Source: Hyphomonadaceae bacterium
Lineage (GTDB): Bacteria; Pseudomonadota; Alphaproteobacteria; Caulobacterales; Aquidulcibacteraceae
Direction of reading: 5' to 3'
Length of the DNA stretch: 64,000 nucleotides
Assembly: GCA_019753175.1 (NCBI GenBank)
Contig: JAIELK010000016.1
Location: 1 to 64,000 of the forward strand
Shown here: piece after piece, positions 27,100-36,387 of the stretch
Layout: each line of letters starts with the position of its first letter
Position numbering within the stretch: the first letter of the stretch is position 1
Made by a program: the position numbers and the translations under genes
The notes under the pieces: generated by a model
The model's database searches: none
The model's input: the letters and a program-made list of their open reading frames with translations, nothing else
What the model was told of the DNA's origin: nothing

Positions 27100-27459
27100 A
27101 TGCGCATCCTCATTGCAGAGGACCATCCCGACAATCGGGATATGCTGACGCGCCGGCTCGAGCGCCGCGGCTACGAGGTTGAAGTGGCTGAAAACGGCGC
27201 GGAGGCGGTGGAGAAGGCCAAGGCGCGCGTGCCAAATCTCATTTTGATGGATATCTCGATGCCGGTCATGTCGGGCATCGAAGCGACACGCGTCTTGCGC
27301 AGCACGCCAAACACGCAGAGCGTTAAGATCGTGGCGCTCACCGCGCACGCGATGGAAAGCGCGCGGCGCGAGTGCATGGAGGCGGGTTGCGACGACTTCG
27401 CGACCAAGCCCGTGGACTTCGCAGGGCTTGTGGCGCTGATCGAGCGCTACGCCGCGTAA
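27100..27459 (+). CDS. Single-domain response regulator (CheY/DivK-like)
   Basis: 119 residues, only a receiver domain. Acidic pocket AEDHPDN (~7-13), phosphoacceptor Asp in LILMDISMPVMSG (~50-55), switch Thr in VALTAHAM and Lys in DFATKPVD are intact, so it should be phosphorylated by a kinase or HPt protein. It has no output domain and must act through protein contacts. Its second helix (NRDMLTRRLERRGYEVEV) is nearly identical to that of the receiver in the next gene, pointing to duplication. The order resembles divK-pleD in Caulobacter, but it is not a clear DivK orthologue. Confidence 0.93.
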   Translation: MRILIAEDHPDNRDMLTRRLERRGYEVEVAENGAEAVEKAKARVPNLILMDISMPVMSGIEATRVLRSTPNTQSVKIVALTAHAMESARRECMEAGCDDFATKPVDFAGLVALIERYAA

Positions 27460-27571
27460 GCGTTAACGCACCAGCAACACAATTTCGCGCGCACGCCAAG
27501 CGGCGTTAGCGCGTACTCAACTTCAACGTTGTAGTCTGCCGCGTCAAACGTGGCAGGTGGCAGGGGGGCGA

Positions 27572-29395
27572 ATGTCCTCGGCGCAGAGCGAAGAGGGCGG
27601 AACAGCATCAGTGCGCCTTGGGCGCATATTGCTGGTCGACGACCAGGCGCAGAACCGGGACATGCTGGGCCGGCGCCTGGAGCGGCGCGGCTATGAAGTC
27701 GTATTGCGCGACGGCGCGGTGGGCATCGAAGAGGCGATCGTCGAACTCGGCATTGAGCTGGTGCTGCTCGACTGGATGATGCCCGATCGCTCGGGGCTCG
27801 AGGCGCTGGTTGGGATTCGCAGTCGCTTTGACGCCGAGCATGTTCCCGTCATCGTGGTCACCGCTCTCGATGACGGCGATGTGGTGTCTCGCGCCCTGGA
27901 GGCAGGCGCCAACGACTACATCACCAAACCGATTGACCTGAGGATCCTGAACGCACGGGTGAGGGCGCAACTCGATCGCCGCATGGCGGTGCTGGAGCTC
28001 GACACCATCCGCAACGACCTTGAGCGGACGGTGCAAGAGCGCACGCAAGACCTCGTCGCCGCCAATCAGACCTTGTCGGCGGAGATCACCGAGCGCGAGG
28101 CGGCTGAAGCCTTGGCGCAGACGCTGGCGCGCCACGATCCTCTCACCGGCCTTTCCAACCGCCGGCACTTTCTCGAGGAACTTGAGCGCCGGCTGGCGAC
28201 GACCAAGGGCGATGAGACCGCGTTCGCGCTGATGTTCGTCGATCTGGATCGTTTCAAGCCGATCAACGATGTGCATGGCCACGCGATCGGCGACGAGTTG
28301 TTGCGGGTGATCGCGGCGCGCCTGCAGAGCTGCCTACGCGACGACAGCCTTGCGGCGCGACTGGGCGGCGATGAGTTCGCCATCCTGCTCGAGTGCGACG
28401 AGCGCGAAGCCGCGGCCGTCGCGGCGCGCCGCATCCTGCAGGAGCTCGGTGCACCCATTCTCGTCAACGGACTGAAACTGGCGGTCGGCGCCTCCATCGG
28501 CATCGCCATGTGCCCTTCGGACGGTGTAAACGCCGCACTTCTGCTCCAGCGCGGCGACGCAGCAATGCTGCGCGCGAAGGACGAGCGCGGCGCGTTCAAA
28601 TTCTTCGACTCCGCAATCGATGAGGAGTTGAAGTCCAAGGCGGCGATCGAGACCGAGCTGCGCGTCGCCATCCCGAATGGAGAGATTCTGCCGTTCTTTC
28701 AGCCGATCGTGCGGTTGGACACGGGCGCGCTCGAAGGGTTTGAAGTGCTCGCGCGTTGGCCTCGCGCCGGCGGCGGGATGGTGTCGCCAACCGCTTTCAT
28801 CCCCGTGGCGGAGGAGGCGGGCCTGGTTGACTCGATGTTCTGGACGCTGTTTGCGCGAGCCTGTCGCACGGCGCTGTCGGTCGCCGGCGACTTTGTGCTG
28901 GCGGTCAATATCTCGCCCAGCCAGATCCGCGATCAGTGGTTTCCGGAGAAGGTGTTGAGAACGCTGCGGGAAACCGGGTTTCCGGCGCGCAGGCTTGAGA
29001 TCGAAGTCACCGAGAGCGCGATGATCGGCGACGTGGCGCGGGCCAAGGCTTCGCTGCTTTCGCTCAAGAACCAGGGCGTGCAGATCGCCATGGACGACTT
29101 CGGCACGGGGTATTCCTCGCTCGTCCTTTTGCGCGAGTTGCCAATTGACAAAATCAAAATCGACCGCTCGTTCATCGCTACGTTGGAAGGCGATCGCGAA
29201 TCCGCGACCATCGTGGGCGCGCTGGTCGGACTCGGAAAGGCGCTGGGCCTCAAGGTCACCGCCGAGGGCGTGGAGGACAAAGCCACCGCCGATTGTCTGC
29301 TCGCCATGCAGTGCGGGCTGGCGCAGGGCTATTATTTCGGCGCGGCGACGGAGCTGCCGACTTACGAGCCGCGCATGTTGCGCGCCGCAGTCTGA
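27572..29395 (+). CDS. Response regulator with GGDEF and EAL domains
   Basis: 607 residues: receiver (~14-130; Asp in VLLDWMMPDRSG, Lys in YITKPID), a coiled-coil link (~130-185), GGDEF domain (~190-350; RLGGDEFAILL intact) and EAL domain (~365-600). The EAL motif itself reads EVL (GFEVLARW), a conservative variant found in active enzymes; the loop-6 motif MDDFGTGYSS and the Glu in VTESAM are kept. It should make and/or break c-di-GMP under phosphorylation control. The ATG at 27572 follows an AGGGGGG run; an upstream GTG-type start is less likely. Probably transcribed after the single-domain receiver 112 bp upstream. Confidence 0.93.
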   Translation: MSSAQSEEGGTASVRLGRILLVDDQAQNRDMLGRRLERRGYEVVLRDGAVGIEEAIVELGIELVLLDWMMPDRSGLEALVGIRSRFDAEHVPVIVVTALDDGDVVSRALEAGANDYITKPIDLRILNARVRAQLDRRMAVLELDTIRNDLERTVQERTQDLVAANQTLSAEITEREAAEALAQTLARHDPLTGLSNRRHFLEELERRLATTKGDETAFALMFVDLDRFKPINDVHGHAIGDELLRVIAARLQSCLRDDSLAARLGGDEFAILLECDEREAAAVAARRILQELGAPILVNGLKLAVGASIGIAMCPSDGVNAALLLQRGDAAMLRAKDERGAFKFFDSAIDEELKSKAAIETELRVAIPNGEILPFFQPIVRLDTGALEGFEVLARWPRAGGGMVSPTAFIPVAEEAGLVDSMFWTLFARACRTALSVAGDFVLAVNISPSQIRDQWFPEKVLRTLRETGFPARRLEIEVTESAMIGDVARAKASLLSLKNQGVQIAMDDFGTGYSSLVLLRELPIDKIKIDRSFIATLEGDRESATIVGALVGLGKALGLKVTAEGVEDKATADCLLAMQCGLAQGYYFGAATELPTYEPRMLRAAV

Positions 29396-29396
29396 T

Positions 29397-30146
29397 TCAG
29401 GCCGCCGCCTCGTACGCAAACCATACATTTGGCTCGACGTAGCGTCCGACACCGCGATCGACGTCAACGTTAACCGGCGCCAGCCCGCCGTCGATGGCGT
29501 AGGCGCCGCTCACCTCGAACGTTTTGCCGGTCCACGCTTCCCAGAAGGCGATCGGCTCTTCCACCACCATCGAGCGCGATGCCTCGCCGACGATCCGGCC
29601 GCCGCAGGCGAGGTGACTGCGAATCCACGGGTCGTACGGGCGGCCGCCATCGTCTTTCCAGCCGACATAATCGGACATAGCGACGTGAGGATGCTTTGCT
29701 TTGGCGGTCGGCCGCACCGGGATCACGACGCCGCGGAACCCACACTCGGCCGCAAGGTCGCGCATCGCCTTGATGACCAGACGCGCCAGACCCTTGGAAC
29801 GGTGGACATGCGGAACCGAAATGCCCAACCCGCCCAGCATGTTGGGCGCAACTTCCGATCTTCCCGCTGACTCAACAATCCAGTCCCACCCTTCCGCCGG
29901 GAGCCGAGAGGGGTCGTCGCAGTAGAATGGGACCGCGCAGCCCACCGCGACAGGATAGCCCGTCGTCTCGTCGACCAAACAGATTTGGAACTCGGCGAAG
30001 CGCTCCTGGAGCTCGTCGTAGTGCAGGTAATGCGCACGGGTGAAGTTAAGGTAGCCGAGCGCGTTCCACGCCGACTGTTCGATCGCGACCGCAGCGCGCT
30101 TTAGCTCTGGACTGTCAGCGCGCGTCTTCATGACGTACCCGCCCAT
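29397..30146 (-). CDS. GNAT-fold acetyltransferase-like protein
   Basis: 249 residues. The acetyl-CoA-binding region of GNAT proteins is suggested by LGISVPHVHRSKGLARLVIK, where the helix after HRSKGLA would hold the pyrophosphate, and by the next strand GFRGVVIPVRPTAKAKHP. The remaining sequence has a MSDYVGWKDDGGRPYDPWIRSH-like stretch (given in part) seen in larger GNAT relatives of unknown function. The acceptor substrate is unknown. The start at 30146 has AGAGGGG 7 bp upstream; an internal ATG is at 30131. It is convergent with, and 1 bp from, the c-di-GMP gene. Confidence 0.75.
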   Translation of the reverse strand: MGGYVMKTRADSPELKRAAVAIEQSAWNALGYLNFTRAHYLHYDELQERFAEFQICLVDETTGYPVAVGCAVPFYCDDPSRLPAEGWDWIVESAGRSEVAPNMLGGLGISVPHVHRSKGLARLVIKAMRDLAAECGFRGVVIPVRPTAKAKHPHVAMSDYVGWKDDGGRPYDPWIRSHLACGGRIVGEASRSMVVEEPIAFWEAWTGKTFEVSGAYAIDGGLAPVNVDVDRGVGRYVEPNVWFAYEAAA

Positions 30147-30458
30147 GGGTAGCCCCTCTCACCGCAAACGTTTAAGTTGAGCCCAGCGCACCGCCGCCAT
30201 CCAACCGCGCGTGGGCCAATCAAGTAATTCCCTAATAACGTGTAAACAGTGAATGTTCAAGAGTAAAATAACGTTTACCATGATTAACAAAGATGGTTAA
30301 CGAGCAGGCGATAAACTATGGTAAACTGAAGTAAAGGTTGTTGATGAGATAAAGTCGGCGTTGATTTGATTGACTGCGCGTAACATTATCTTGGGAAAAT
30401 TCGCGTATTTAGACACGTAGTAGGGCGTAAAACCCGTTGTTTTTACTGTGTCGCAACC
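30147..30458. promoter_or_regulatory. AT-rich regulatory region with three GTTWACCAT sites
   Basis: 312 bp, much more AT-rich than the rest of the window, without a gene. Three copies of GTTWACCAT occur at 30273-30281 (+), 30293-30301 (-) and 30318-30326 (-). The middle copy contains the CtrA half-site TTAACCAT; the outer two read GTTTACCAT. The first two form an inverted repeat. The region lies upstream of the CHASE4-GGDEF-EAL gene (30459), which has no clear ribosome site, so it probably controls that gene's expression in the cell cycle or by an AT-binding regulator. Confidence 0.55.
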
Positions 30459-32753
30459 ATGTCGATCACCTTGGGTGGGCAAGGCCAATACAACCATGAT
30501 TTGCGCCGGCTGACGCTCAGCATCAGCGGGGTGCTGACGTTGTTCGGGCTTATTCTACTTTGGGTCGTCGCGTATGCCGGCCTCTCGGCAAACCGGGACG
30601 CAGTTCAGCGCGAGCGTCAGTTGATCGAGAATGCACTCGACCAGGCTGTAAGCCGCGTTCTCAACGAAGAGAAAGCGATCGCCTGGTGGGACGACGCAGT
30701 CGTCAATGCCCAGATGCGGCCGCTCGATCTGGATTGGATCGAGACCAATATCGGCGTCTATTTCTACGAAACCTACGGGCACGACGAGATATACTTGCTC
30801 GACGGGTCCAATACGCCGATCTACGCCAATATCGGCGGCGAATTGAACGATGAACCCGTTCAAGCCTATGCGCGCCGCGCGGCGGTCCTCGAACACGTCG
30901 TGATGGCCGCTCGCGGCTTTCAAGATCCTAGCCTGCGCCTGCGTGATGCCGCCTTTACCGCCGACCAGCAGCGCTATTCATTCCTTCTCGGCGCCAGCAA
31001 CGCGAGCTGGTCGGGCCACATTTTCGTTGTCGATGGCCAGCCCGCCGTGGTGAGCGCGATGGCGATCGTTCCAAGCGTGGACGCCAGTGTGCTGGAGGGC
31101 GCTCCCCATCTGATGGTGTCGATCGTGCGCATGGATGAGGACTTCATGGCCTCGGTCGGCCGCACGCTGCTGATGCCTGACCTGCGCATGTCGCCGACAT
31201 CCGACATTGCCGAAGGCAGCGTCGCGCAACCGTTCTTTGCCGACAACGGCGTCGCCAATGGCTATTTGACCTGGACGCCACGGCGGCCCGGAAAGGCCCT
31301 CTTGTTGTTCATCCTGCCGCTGGTTGCACTCGGGGTGATGGGCGCGGGCGTGCTGACCTGGATGATGATCCGCCGGCTGAAGCGAGCGTCGGAAGAACTC
31401 GCACAGCGCGAGGCGCTGTCACGGCATGAAGCGCTTCACGACGCCCTGTCGGGTCTTCCAAACCGCACGCACTTTACCCGCTCGCTGCAAGAGGCGCTCG
31501 ATGAGCTCGTGCAGACGCGGAACAACGCCCGTGTCATCGTCGCTTATGTCGATGTCGACCGGTTCAAGGACGTCAATGATACGCTTGGGCACGCCGCCGG
31601 CGACAACCTCATCGTGTTGGTCGCTGAGCGTCTGCGCGGTGTCGTCGGGCCCACCGACCTGCTCGCCCGCTTCGGCGGCGATGAGTTCGCGATCCTTCGC
31701 TGCTCGTCTGCGCCGGGCGCGAGCGATGAGCTCGCGGATCGCGTGCGCGCTGCGTTTGAAGAGAGTTTCGACCTCTACGGGCAGCACGTCCGTATGACCG
31801 CGTCCCTGGGCATCGCGGCGGCACCCGACCATGGCGCGACGCCAGAGGAGCTGATGCGTCACGCCGACATCGCGCTGTACGAAGCGAAAAACGCCGGACG
31901 CGATCGCGCCATGGTGTTTTCGGCGCGCAGGGCCGCGGCTGTGGAACGACGGCGCGAAATCGAACTCGACCTGCAAACAGCGTTGAAACAAGGCGCGCTC
32001 GCTCTGCACTACCAGCCGGTGGTGTCGTGCGGCGCGGGCAAGGTCACCGGGCTGGAAGCGCTGTTGCGCTGGAAGCACCCGACCAAAGGCGACATTTCTC
32101 CCGCCTTGTTTGTCCCGATCGCGGAGGAGGCCGGGCTGATGCCGGCGCTCGGGCAGTTTGTGCTGGAGCGCGCTTTTGCCGACAGCTGCCGCTGGCCTGA
32201 GCTGGAGGTGTCGATCAACCTCTCGCCGGTGCAGTTCCGCCATGTCGACCTCGTCGAACTTCTGGCGACGCTGCTGACGAAGCACGCGGTTGATCCAAAG
32301 AGAATAGTGCTTGAGGTCACCGAAGGTGTGCTGCTCGAATCCAGCGAGCGAAATCGCCACGTGCTCGACGCGATCCGCGCCCTCGGCTTCAAGATTGCGC
32401 TCGACGATTTCGGCACCGGCTATTCGTCGCTGCGCTATCTGAGCGACTTCCGCTTCGACAAGCTCAAGATTGACCGCGGCTTCGTCACCGGCATCCATGA
32501 GCGCAAGCGGGCGCTGACCATCATCCAGTCGGTGGTCACCCTGGGCCGGGGCCTCGGCATGGATATCGTGGCGGAGGGTGTGGAAACCCAAACTGAAGCG
32601 GCGGTGATGCGTCTGGTGGGGGTCAGCGAGCTACAGGGCTACTATTTCTCCCCCGCGATCCCCGTCGAGAGCGTCGCGGACTACATCCAGAGGCACGCTG
32701 TTCAGGTTCCAAGCCCAGAAAGCGTTCCAACCGAGATTCGCGCCCTGCGCTAG
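30459..32753 (+). CDS. CHASE4-GGDEF-EAL transmembrane c-di-GMP protein
   Basis: 764 residues. TM1 (~20-42), a periplasmic CHASE4-type sensor (~50-270; the IAWWDDAV motif is typical), TM2 (~282-306), a GGDEF domain (~325-485; RFGGDEFAIL at ~403) and an EAL domain (~500-750; GLEALLRW at ~530, LDDFGTGYSS, VTEGVLLES). Both enzymatic motifs are intact, so it may be a bifunctional or switchable diguanylate cyclase/phosphodiesterase responding to an outside signal. The gene sits alone behind an AT-rich regulatory region, ~200 bp before the autotransporter gene. A hairpin follows its stop. Confidence 0.95.
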   Translation: MSITLGGQGQYNHDLRRLTLSISGVLTLFGLILLWVVAYAGLSANRDAVQRERQLIENALDQAVSRVLNEEKAIAWWDDAVVNAQMRPLDLDWIETNIGVYFYETYGHDEIYLLDGSNTPIYANIGGELNDEPVQAYARRAAVLEHVVMAARGFQDPSLRLRDAAFTADQQRYSFLLGASNASWSGHIFVVDGQPAVVSAMAIVPSVDASVLEGAPHLMVSIVRMDEDFMASVGRTLLMPDLRMSPTSDIAEGSVAQPFFADNGVANGYLTWTPRRPGKALLLFILPLVALGVMGAGVLTWMMIRRLKRASEELAQREALSRHEALHDALSGLPNRTHFTRSLQEALDELVQTRNNARVIVAYVDVDRFKDVNDTLGHAAGDNLIVLVAERLRGVVGPTDLLARFGGDEFAILRCSSAPGASDELADRVRAAFEESFDLYGQHVRMTASLGIAAAPDHGATPEELMRHADIALYEAKNAGRDRAMVFSARRAAAVERRREIELDLQTALKQGALALHYQPVVSCGAGKVTGLEALLRWKHPTKGDISPALFVPIAEEAGLMPALGQFVLERAFADSCRWPELEVSINLSPVQFRHVDLVELLATLLTKHAVDPKRIVLEVTEGVLLESSERNRHVLDAIRALGFKIALDDFGTGYSSLRYLSDFRFDKLKIDRGFVTGIHERKRALTIIQSVVTLGRGLGMDIVAEGVETQTEAAVMRLVGVSELQGYYFSPAIPVESVADYIQRHAVQVPSPESVPTEIRALR

Positions 32754-32757
32754 GGTT

Positions 32758-32793
32758 CCCCAAGACCGCGAAGACGTCCGCTTCGGGTTGGGG
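32758..32793 (+). terminator. Possible terminator hairpin
   Basis: CCCCAA and TTGGGG arms with an inner CCG/CGG pair start 5 bp after the stop of the CHASE4 gene. No T-run follows, so Rho-independent termination is uncertain. Confidence 0.35.
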
Positions 32794-32949
32794 CTGTATC
32801 GTCCCCAGGCGCATGCCGCGCGCTATGGACAAGCCCCTGTAAAATCGGCATCCAACTCGGTGAACGGACGCAGTGCGCGTTGACCGGCCGCGCTTCCATG
32901 CGCCTTGGCGCGGGGACGCGCAGGGCGCGAGTAGAGGGGAACGAGCGGT

Positions 32950-35900
32950 ATGCGGATCAACACGATTCACCTCGTCGGTCTTGCGGCAGTGCTGGCGGGC
33001 GCGGGGGCCAAGGACGCGGACGCCGCCGACCGAACCATCAGCACCGCGACGACAACCCCTGTGACCACGTCGCAGCCCGAGCCTCCGGGCAATGTTACGC
33101 CCGGCGATATCACCGTTGCGTCCGGCGGCTCGATTACAGTGACGACCAATCAGTCCGCGATCACCGTCGATTCAAACAACGACGTGAGCAACGCCGGAAC
33201 GCTGGCCTCGAACGACGCAAACGGAACGCGCGGCATTCGTTTGCTCGGGGGCAACACCGGCAACATCACCAACAGCGGCTCGATTAGCTTGCTCGAGTCC
33301 TACGTGCGCGCTGACTCCGACAATGACGGCAATCCCGATGGCCCGTGGGCGCAGGGCTCAGACCGCCATGGCATCTTGCTGAACAGCGGGACGTTCACAG
33401 GCGACATCTTGAACACGGGAAGCATCAGCATCGAAGGCAACAGCTCGACCGGTATTCGTCTGGATGGATTGTTGGTCGGCGACCTGACGAGTCGGGGCAC
33501 GATCAACATTGTCGGCGACGGCTCAGCGGCGGTCGCGATCAATGGGGGCGCGGCCGCGGGCGTCAACGGCGACGTCCGGATCGCCGGCGCCGTTACAGTG
33601 CGCGGATTGAATAGCGCCGGCGTGCTGGTGAATGCGCCTATTTCAGGGTCTCTCAACGTCAATGGCTCGTGGAACGTCTCCGGCTACAGCTTGGCGAGCC
33701 TGAGCCCGTCCACCACCGGTTTGGATCCCGACGATCTCTTGCAGGGCGGCCCTGCGATTGGCGTACACTTCAGCGTCGCCAATGGCGTCACCGTGGAAGG
33801 CATTGGGGTCGAGGACGACACCGATGACGATGCCGATGGCGTGACCGAAGCGGCTGGGGACACAGACGATGACGCCACCGCGGCCATCACGGTCAGCGGA
33901 TCGAGTCCGGCGATGCTCATTCAAGCGGATCCGTCCGCAAACCTGGTAATCGGTCCGGGCTCGCGCGGGTTCGGCGTCCACATCCGCGGGGTGATGACAA
34001 GCTCCGGCCAATACAACGGCTTCGACGCGACGGCGATTCAGATTCAAGGCAACGCCGGCAGGACCGTAACGATCGCCAATGGCGTTGCCGTGGATAACAC
34101 GGTGCGCGCAACAGCCTTCGACGGTGACGCCTTCGGCGTCGTCATCGGCAACGCCGCAAGCGTATCCGAGGTGCGCGTCCGCCGGGAATTGAGCGCCGTG
34201 TCGGTGTCGGATCTGTCGCAAACCGCAACCGCGCTCGACATTCGCGCTGGCGCCAGCGTGCCGGCCGTCAGCAATTCCGGCGTCATTCGCGCCCAGCAAT
34301 TCGGCGAAATCGGCGATGCGGTGGTCATTCGCGACGCGTCGAATACGCTGGCGACAATAACGAACTCCGGCACCATCTTGGCGCAGCTGATCCCGACGGA
34401 CGCCGATCCGTCCGACGACGTGTTGCCGCCTGCGCCGAGCGGCGACGCCGTGGCCATCGACGTTTCCGCATCCACCATCGGCGTGACGCTGAATCAAATT
34501 GCGGATACACCGTTCAATGACGACGACACGACCGACAACGACAGCGCCTCGCGCCCGATCGTGCAGATCGAGGGCGATGTTCGTTTCGGCTCGGGCGCCG
34601 ATGCGTTCAATCTGCTTGCTGGCGTGGTCAATGGCGACGTATCGTTTGGCGCCGGCGCGGACGTGTTCACGATCAACAACGGCGCAGACTTCACCGGCCG
34701 GTTGAACGACGCCGACGGCCAACTTGTGCTCAACGTCCAGAACGGCGATTTCAACCACCTTGGCGGCGCCATCAACCTGACCTCGGCCACGTTCGGCGCG
34801 AGCGGCCTGCTAGGCATCACGCTTGCGGCCAATCCCGCTCAGTCGACATTCATCAACGCCTCGGGAGCGATCACGTTTGCGGCGGGCGCGCAGATCGACG
34901 TGGCGGTGCCGGCGGGCCTTCCCGTCTCAGGCTCGCACGTTTTCCTCACCGCCGCGGGCGGCCTCATTGGCGAAGAGCAATTCTTGAACACGGTGCTGCC
35001 GGGCACATCGTATCTGTACGAACTCCGCATCAATGCCGTGAGCGGCGATCCCAATTCGCTTGAGGCGGCGTATCTGCTGCGCTCTGCCGCTGCTCTTGGT
35101 CTGACCTCCAACCAGGCGGCGGCGTTCGATAACATTCTCGCCGCGCTGCGCCTCAACGACGACGCTGCTGCGGCGTTTGCATCCTTGGCGAACGCATCGA
35201 CGTTCATGGATGCGTATGGAGATCTGATGCCGAGTTATGCGTCGGCGGCGACGGAACTTGCGGCGACCGCGATCCAGCAATCGCAAAGTGCGGCCAGCAA
35301 CCGCCTTGCGCATACGCGCTTGCACGATCTCGACGAGGTTTCGGTCTGGGCGCAGGAGATCGGATACGGGCTTGAGCGCACGCCCGAAAGCGTCAACGGC
35401 CAGGCGTTCCGCGGTCAAGGCTTCGGACTCGCTGTGGGCATTGACGGGCCCTTGAGCAATGGCGCTCTGTTCGGCTTGGGCGCATCGTTCCTCACGTCCG
35501 AGGCAGATGAGCCGGGGCGACCGGAAGGCGAATTGTCGACCTGGCTCACCCAGGGCAACGCCTATCTCGGCGCGGCCATGGGGCCGATCGACCTCGACTT
35601 CGTCGCCGGTGTTGGCGTGGGCAAAATGCGCTCGCGCCGCTTCATTGAGATCGGCTCGGGCTTCGCCGCCGACACCGAAGCCGAATGGTGGGCGTACGAA
35701 GGCCATGGCGCAGTGCGCGCATCGGCGCCGTTGGCGATGGCGGATTGGTTCATCGTGACGCCGCAGGTGGCGCTCACCTACGTCTACCTGAATGAAGAGG
35801 GCTACGAGGAATCCGGTGGCGGCGAGGCCTTCGACCTGGAAGCCGACGCGGCCACATCGCAACGCTTGTGGGCCGACGCCGGCGTCGAGATCAGCGCGCG

Positions 35901-36177
35901 CCGCAGATTGGGCGCGAACGGCTTCTGGGCGCCGCGACTCTATGCCGGCTACCGCGCCAACGCCATCGACGAGGGCGCAGAACGCACGTTCCGCTTCGCC
36001 GCCGCTGGCAATGACTTCACGCTGACGGACGAGCCCTTGGGCGAAGGCGGCGCGCTGGTCGGCCTGGGGCTCGACGCCACCAACGGCTACTCGACCCTCT
36101 CGCTGAGCTATGAGGGCGAACTCGGCGACCAGATCGAGCGCCACAGCGTCAACGCCGCAGTGCGCTTCCGCTTCTAG
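32950..36177 (+). CDS. Autotransporter (type Va) with beta-barrel domain
   Basis: 1075 residues. A signal peptide (~1-26) is followed by a long Gly/Asn/Ser-rich passenger made of short beta strands (repeated S-G-S-I, N-S-G-T, T-N-S-G patterns), which should form a beta-helix. Three Asp-rich insertions (DSDNDGNPDG, DDTDDDADG, NDDDTTDND) could bind calcium. The last ~275 residues are the autotransporter beta-barrel, starting near VSVWAQEIGYG and ending with the C-terminal VNAAVRFRF, i.e. the terminal Phe needed for outer-membrane insertion. The passenger's function (adhesion, aggregation or other) is not visible; no protease or lipase motif was seen. A ribosome site AGAGGGGA precedes the ATG. 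Confidence 0.92.
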   Translation: MRINTIHLVGLAAVLAGAGAKDADAADRTISTATTTPVTTSQPEPPGNVTPGDITVASGGSITVTTNQSAITVDSNNDVSNAGTLASNDANGTRGIRLLGGNTGNITNSGSISLLESYVRADSDNDGNPDGPWAQGSDRHGILLNSGTFTGDILNTGSISIEGNSSTGIRLDGLLVGDLTSRGTINIVGDGSAAVAINGGAAAGVNGDVRIAGAVTVRGLNSAGVLVNAPISGSLNVNGSWNVSGYSLASLSPSTTGLDPDDLLQGGPAIGVHFSVANGVTVEGIGVEDDTDDDADGVTEAAGDTDDDATAAITVSGSSPAMLIQADPSANLVIGPGSRGFGVHIRGVMTSSGQYNGFDATAIQIQGNAGRTVTIANGVAVDNTVRATAFDGDAFGVVIGNAASVSEVRVRRELSAVSVSDLSQTATALDIRAGASVPAVSNSGVIRAQQFGEIGDAVVIRDASNTLATITNSGTILAQLIPTDADPSDDVLPPAPSGDAVAIDVSASTIGVTLNQIADTPFNDDDTTDNDSASRPIVQIEGDVRFGSGADAFNLLAGVVNGDVSFGAGADVFTINNGADFTGRLNDADGQLVLNVQNGDFNHLGGAINLTSATFGASGLLGITLAANPAQSTFINASGAITFAAGAQIDVAVPAGLPVSGSHVFLTAAGGLIGEEQFLNTVLPGTSYLYELRINAVSGDPNSLEAAYLLRSAAALGLTSNQAAAFDNILAALRLNDDAAAAFASLANASTFMDAYGDLMPSYASAATELAATAIQQSQSAASNRLAHTRLHDLDEVSVWAQEIGYGLERTPESVNGQAFRGQGFGLAVGIDGPLSNGALFGLGASFLTSEADEPGRPEGELSTWLTQGNAYLGAAMGPIDLDFVAGVGVGKMRSRRFIEIGSGFAADTEAEWWAYEGHGAVRASAPLAMADWFIVTPQVALTYVYLNEEGYEESGGGEAFDLEADAATSQRLWADAGVEISARRRLGANGFWAPRLYAGYRANAIDEGAERTFRFAAAGNDFTLTDEPLGEGGALVGLGLDATNGYSTLSLSYEGELGDQIERHSVNAAVRFRF

Positions 36178-36259
36178 GACGTCGCACGCGCGCCTTGGCG
36201 CTCGAACGCTAGACTGGACGGCGGCGGCCAAGTCCCTTATCTGCAAGCTTCGATTCTGC

Positions 36260-36335
<76 letters not shown>

Positions 36336-36387
36336 TCGTCTCTTGCAGCTGCGACATGGGCTCAACCAAAACGTTGGAGCGGCGTCG

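Noticed and set aside
27460-27469. GCGTTAACGC palindrome
   Set aside because: Only 10 bp and close to expected frequency; no clear link to the neighbouring start.
33643-34758. 371-residue antisense frame over the autotransporter
   Set aside because: Antisense of repetitive passenger DNA; no ribosome site or motif.
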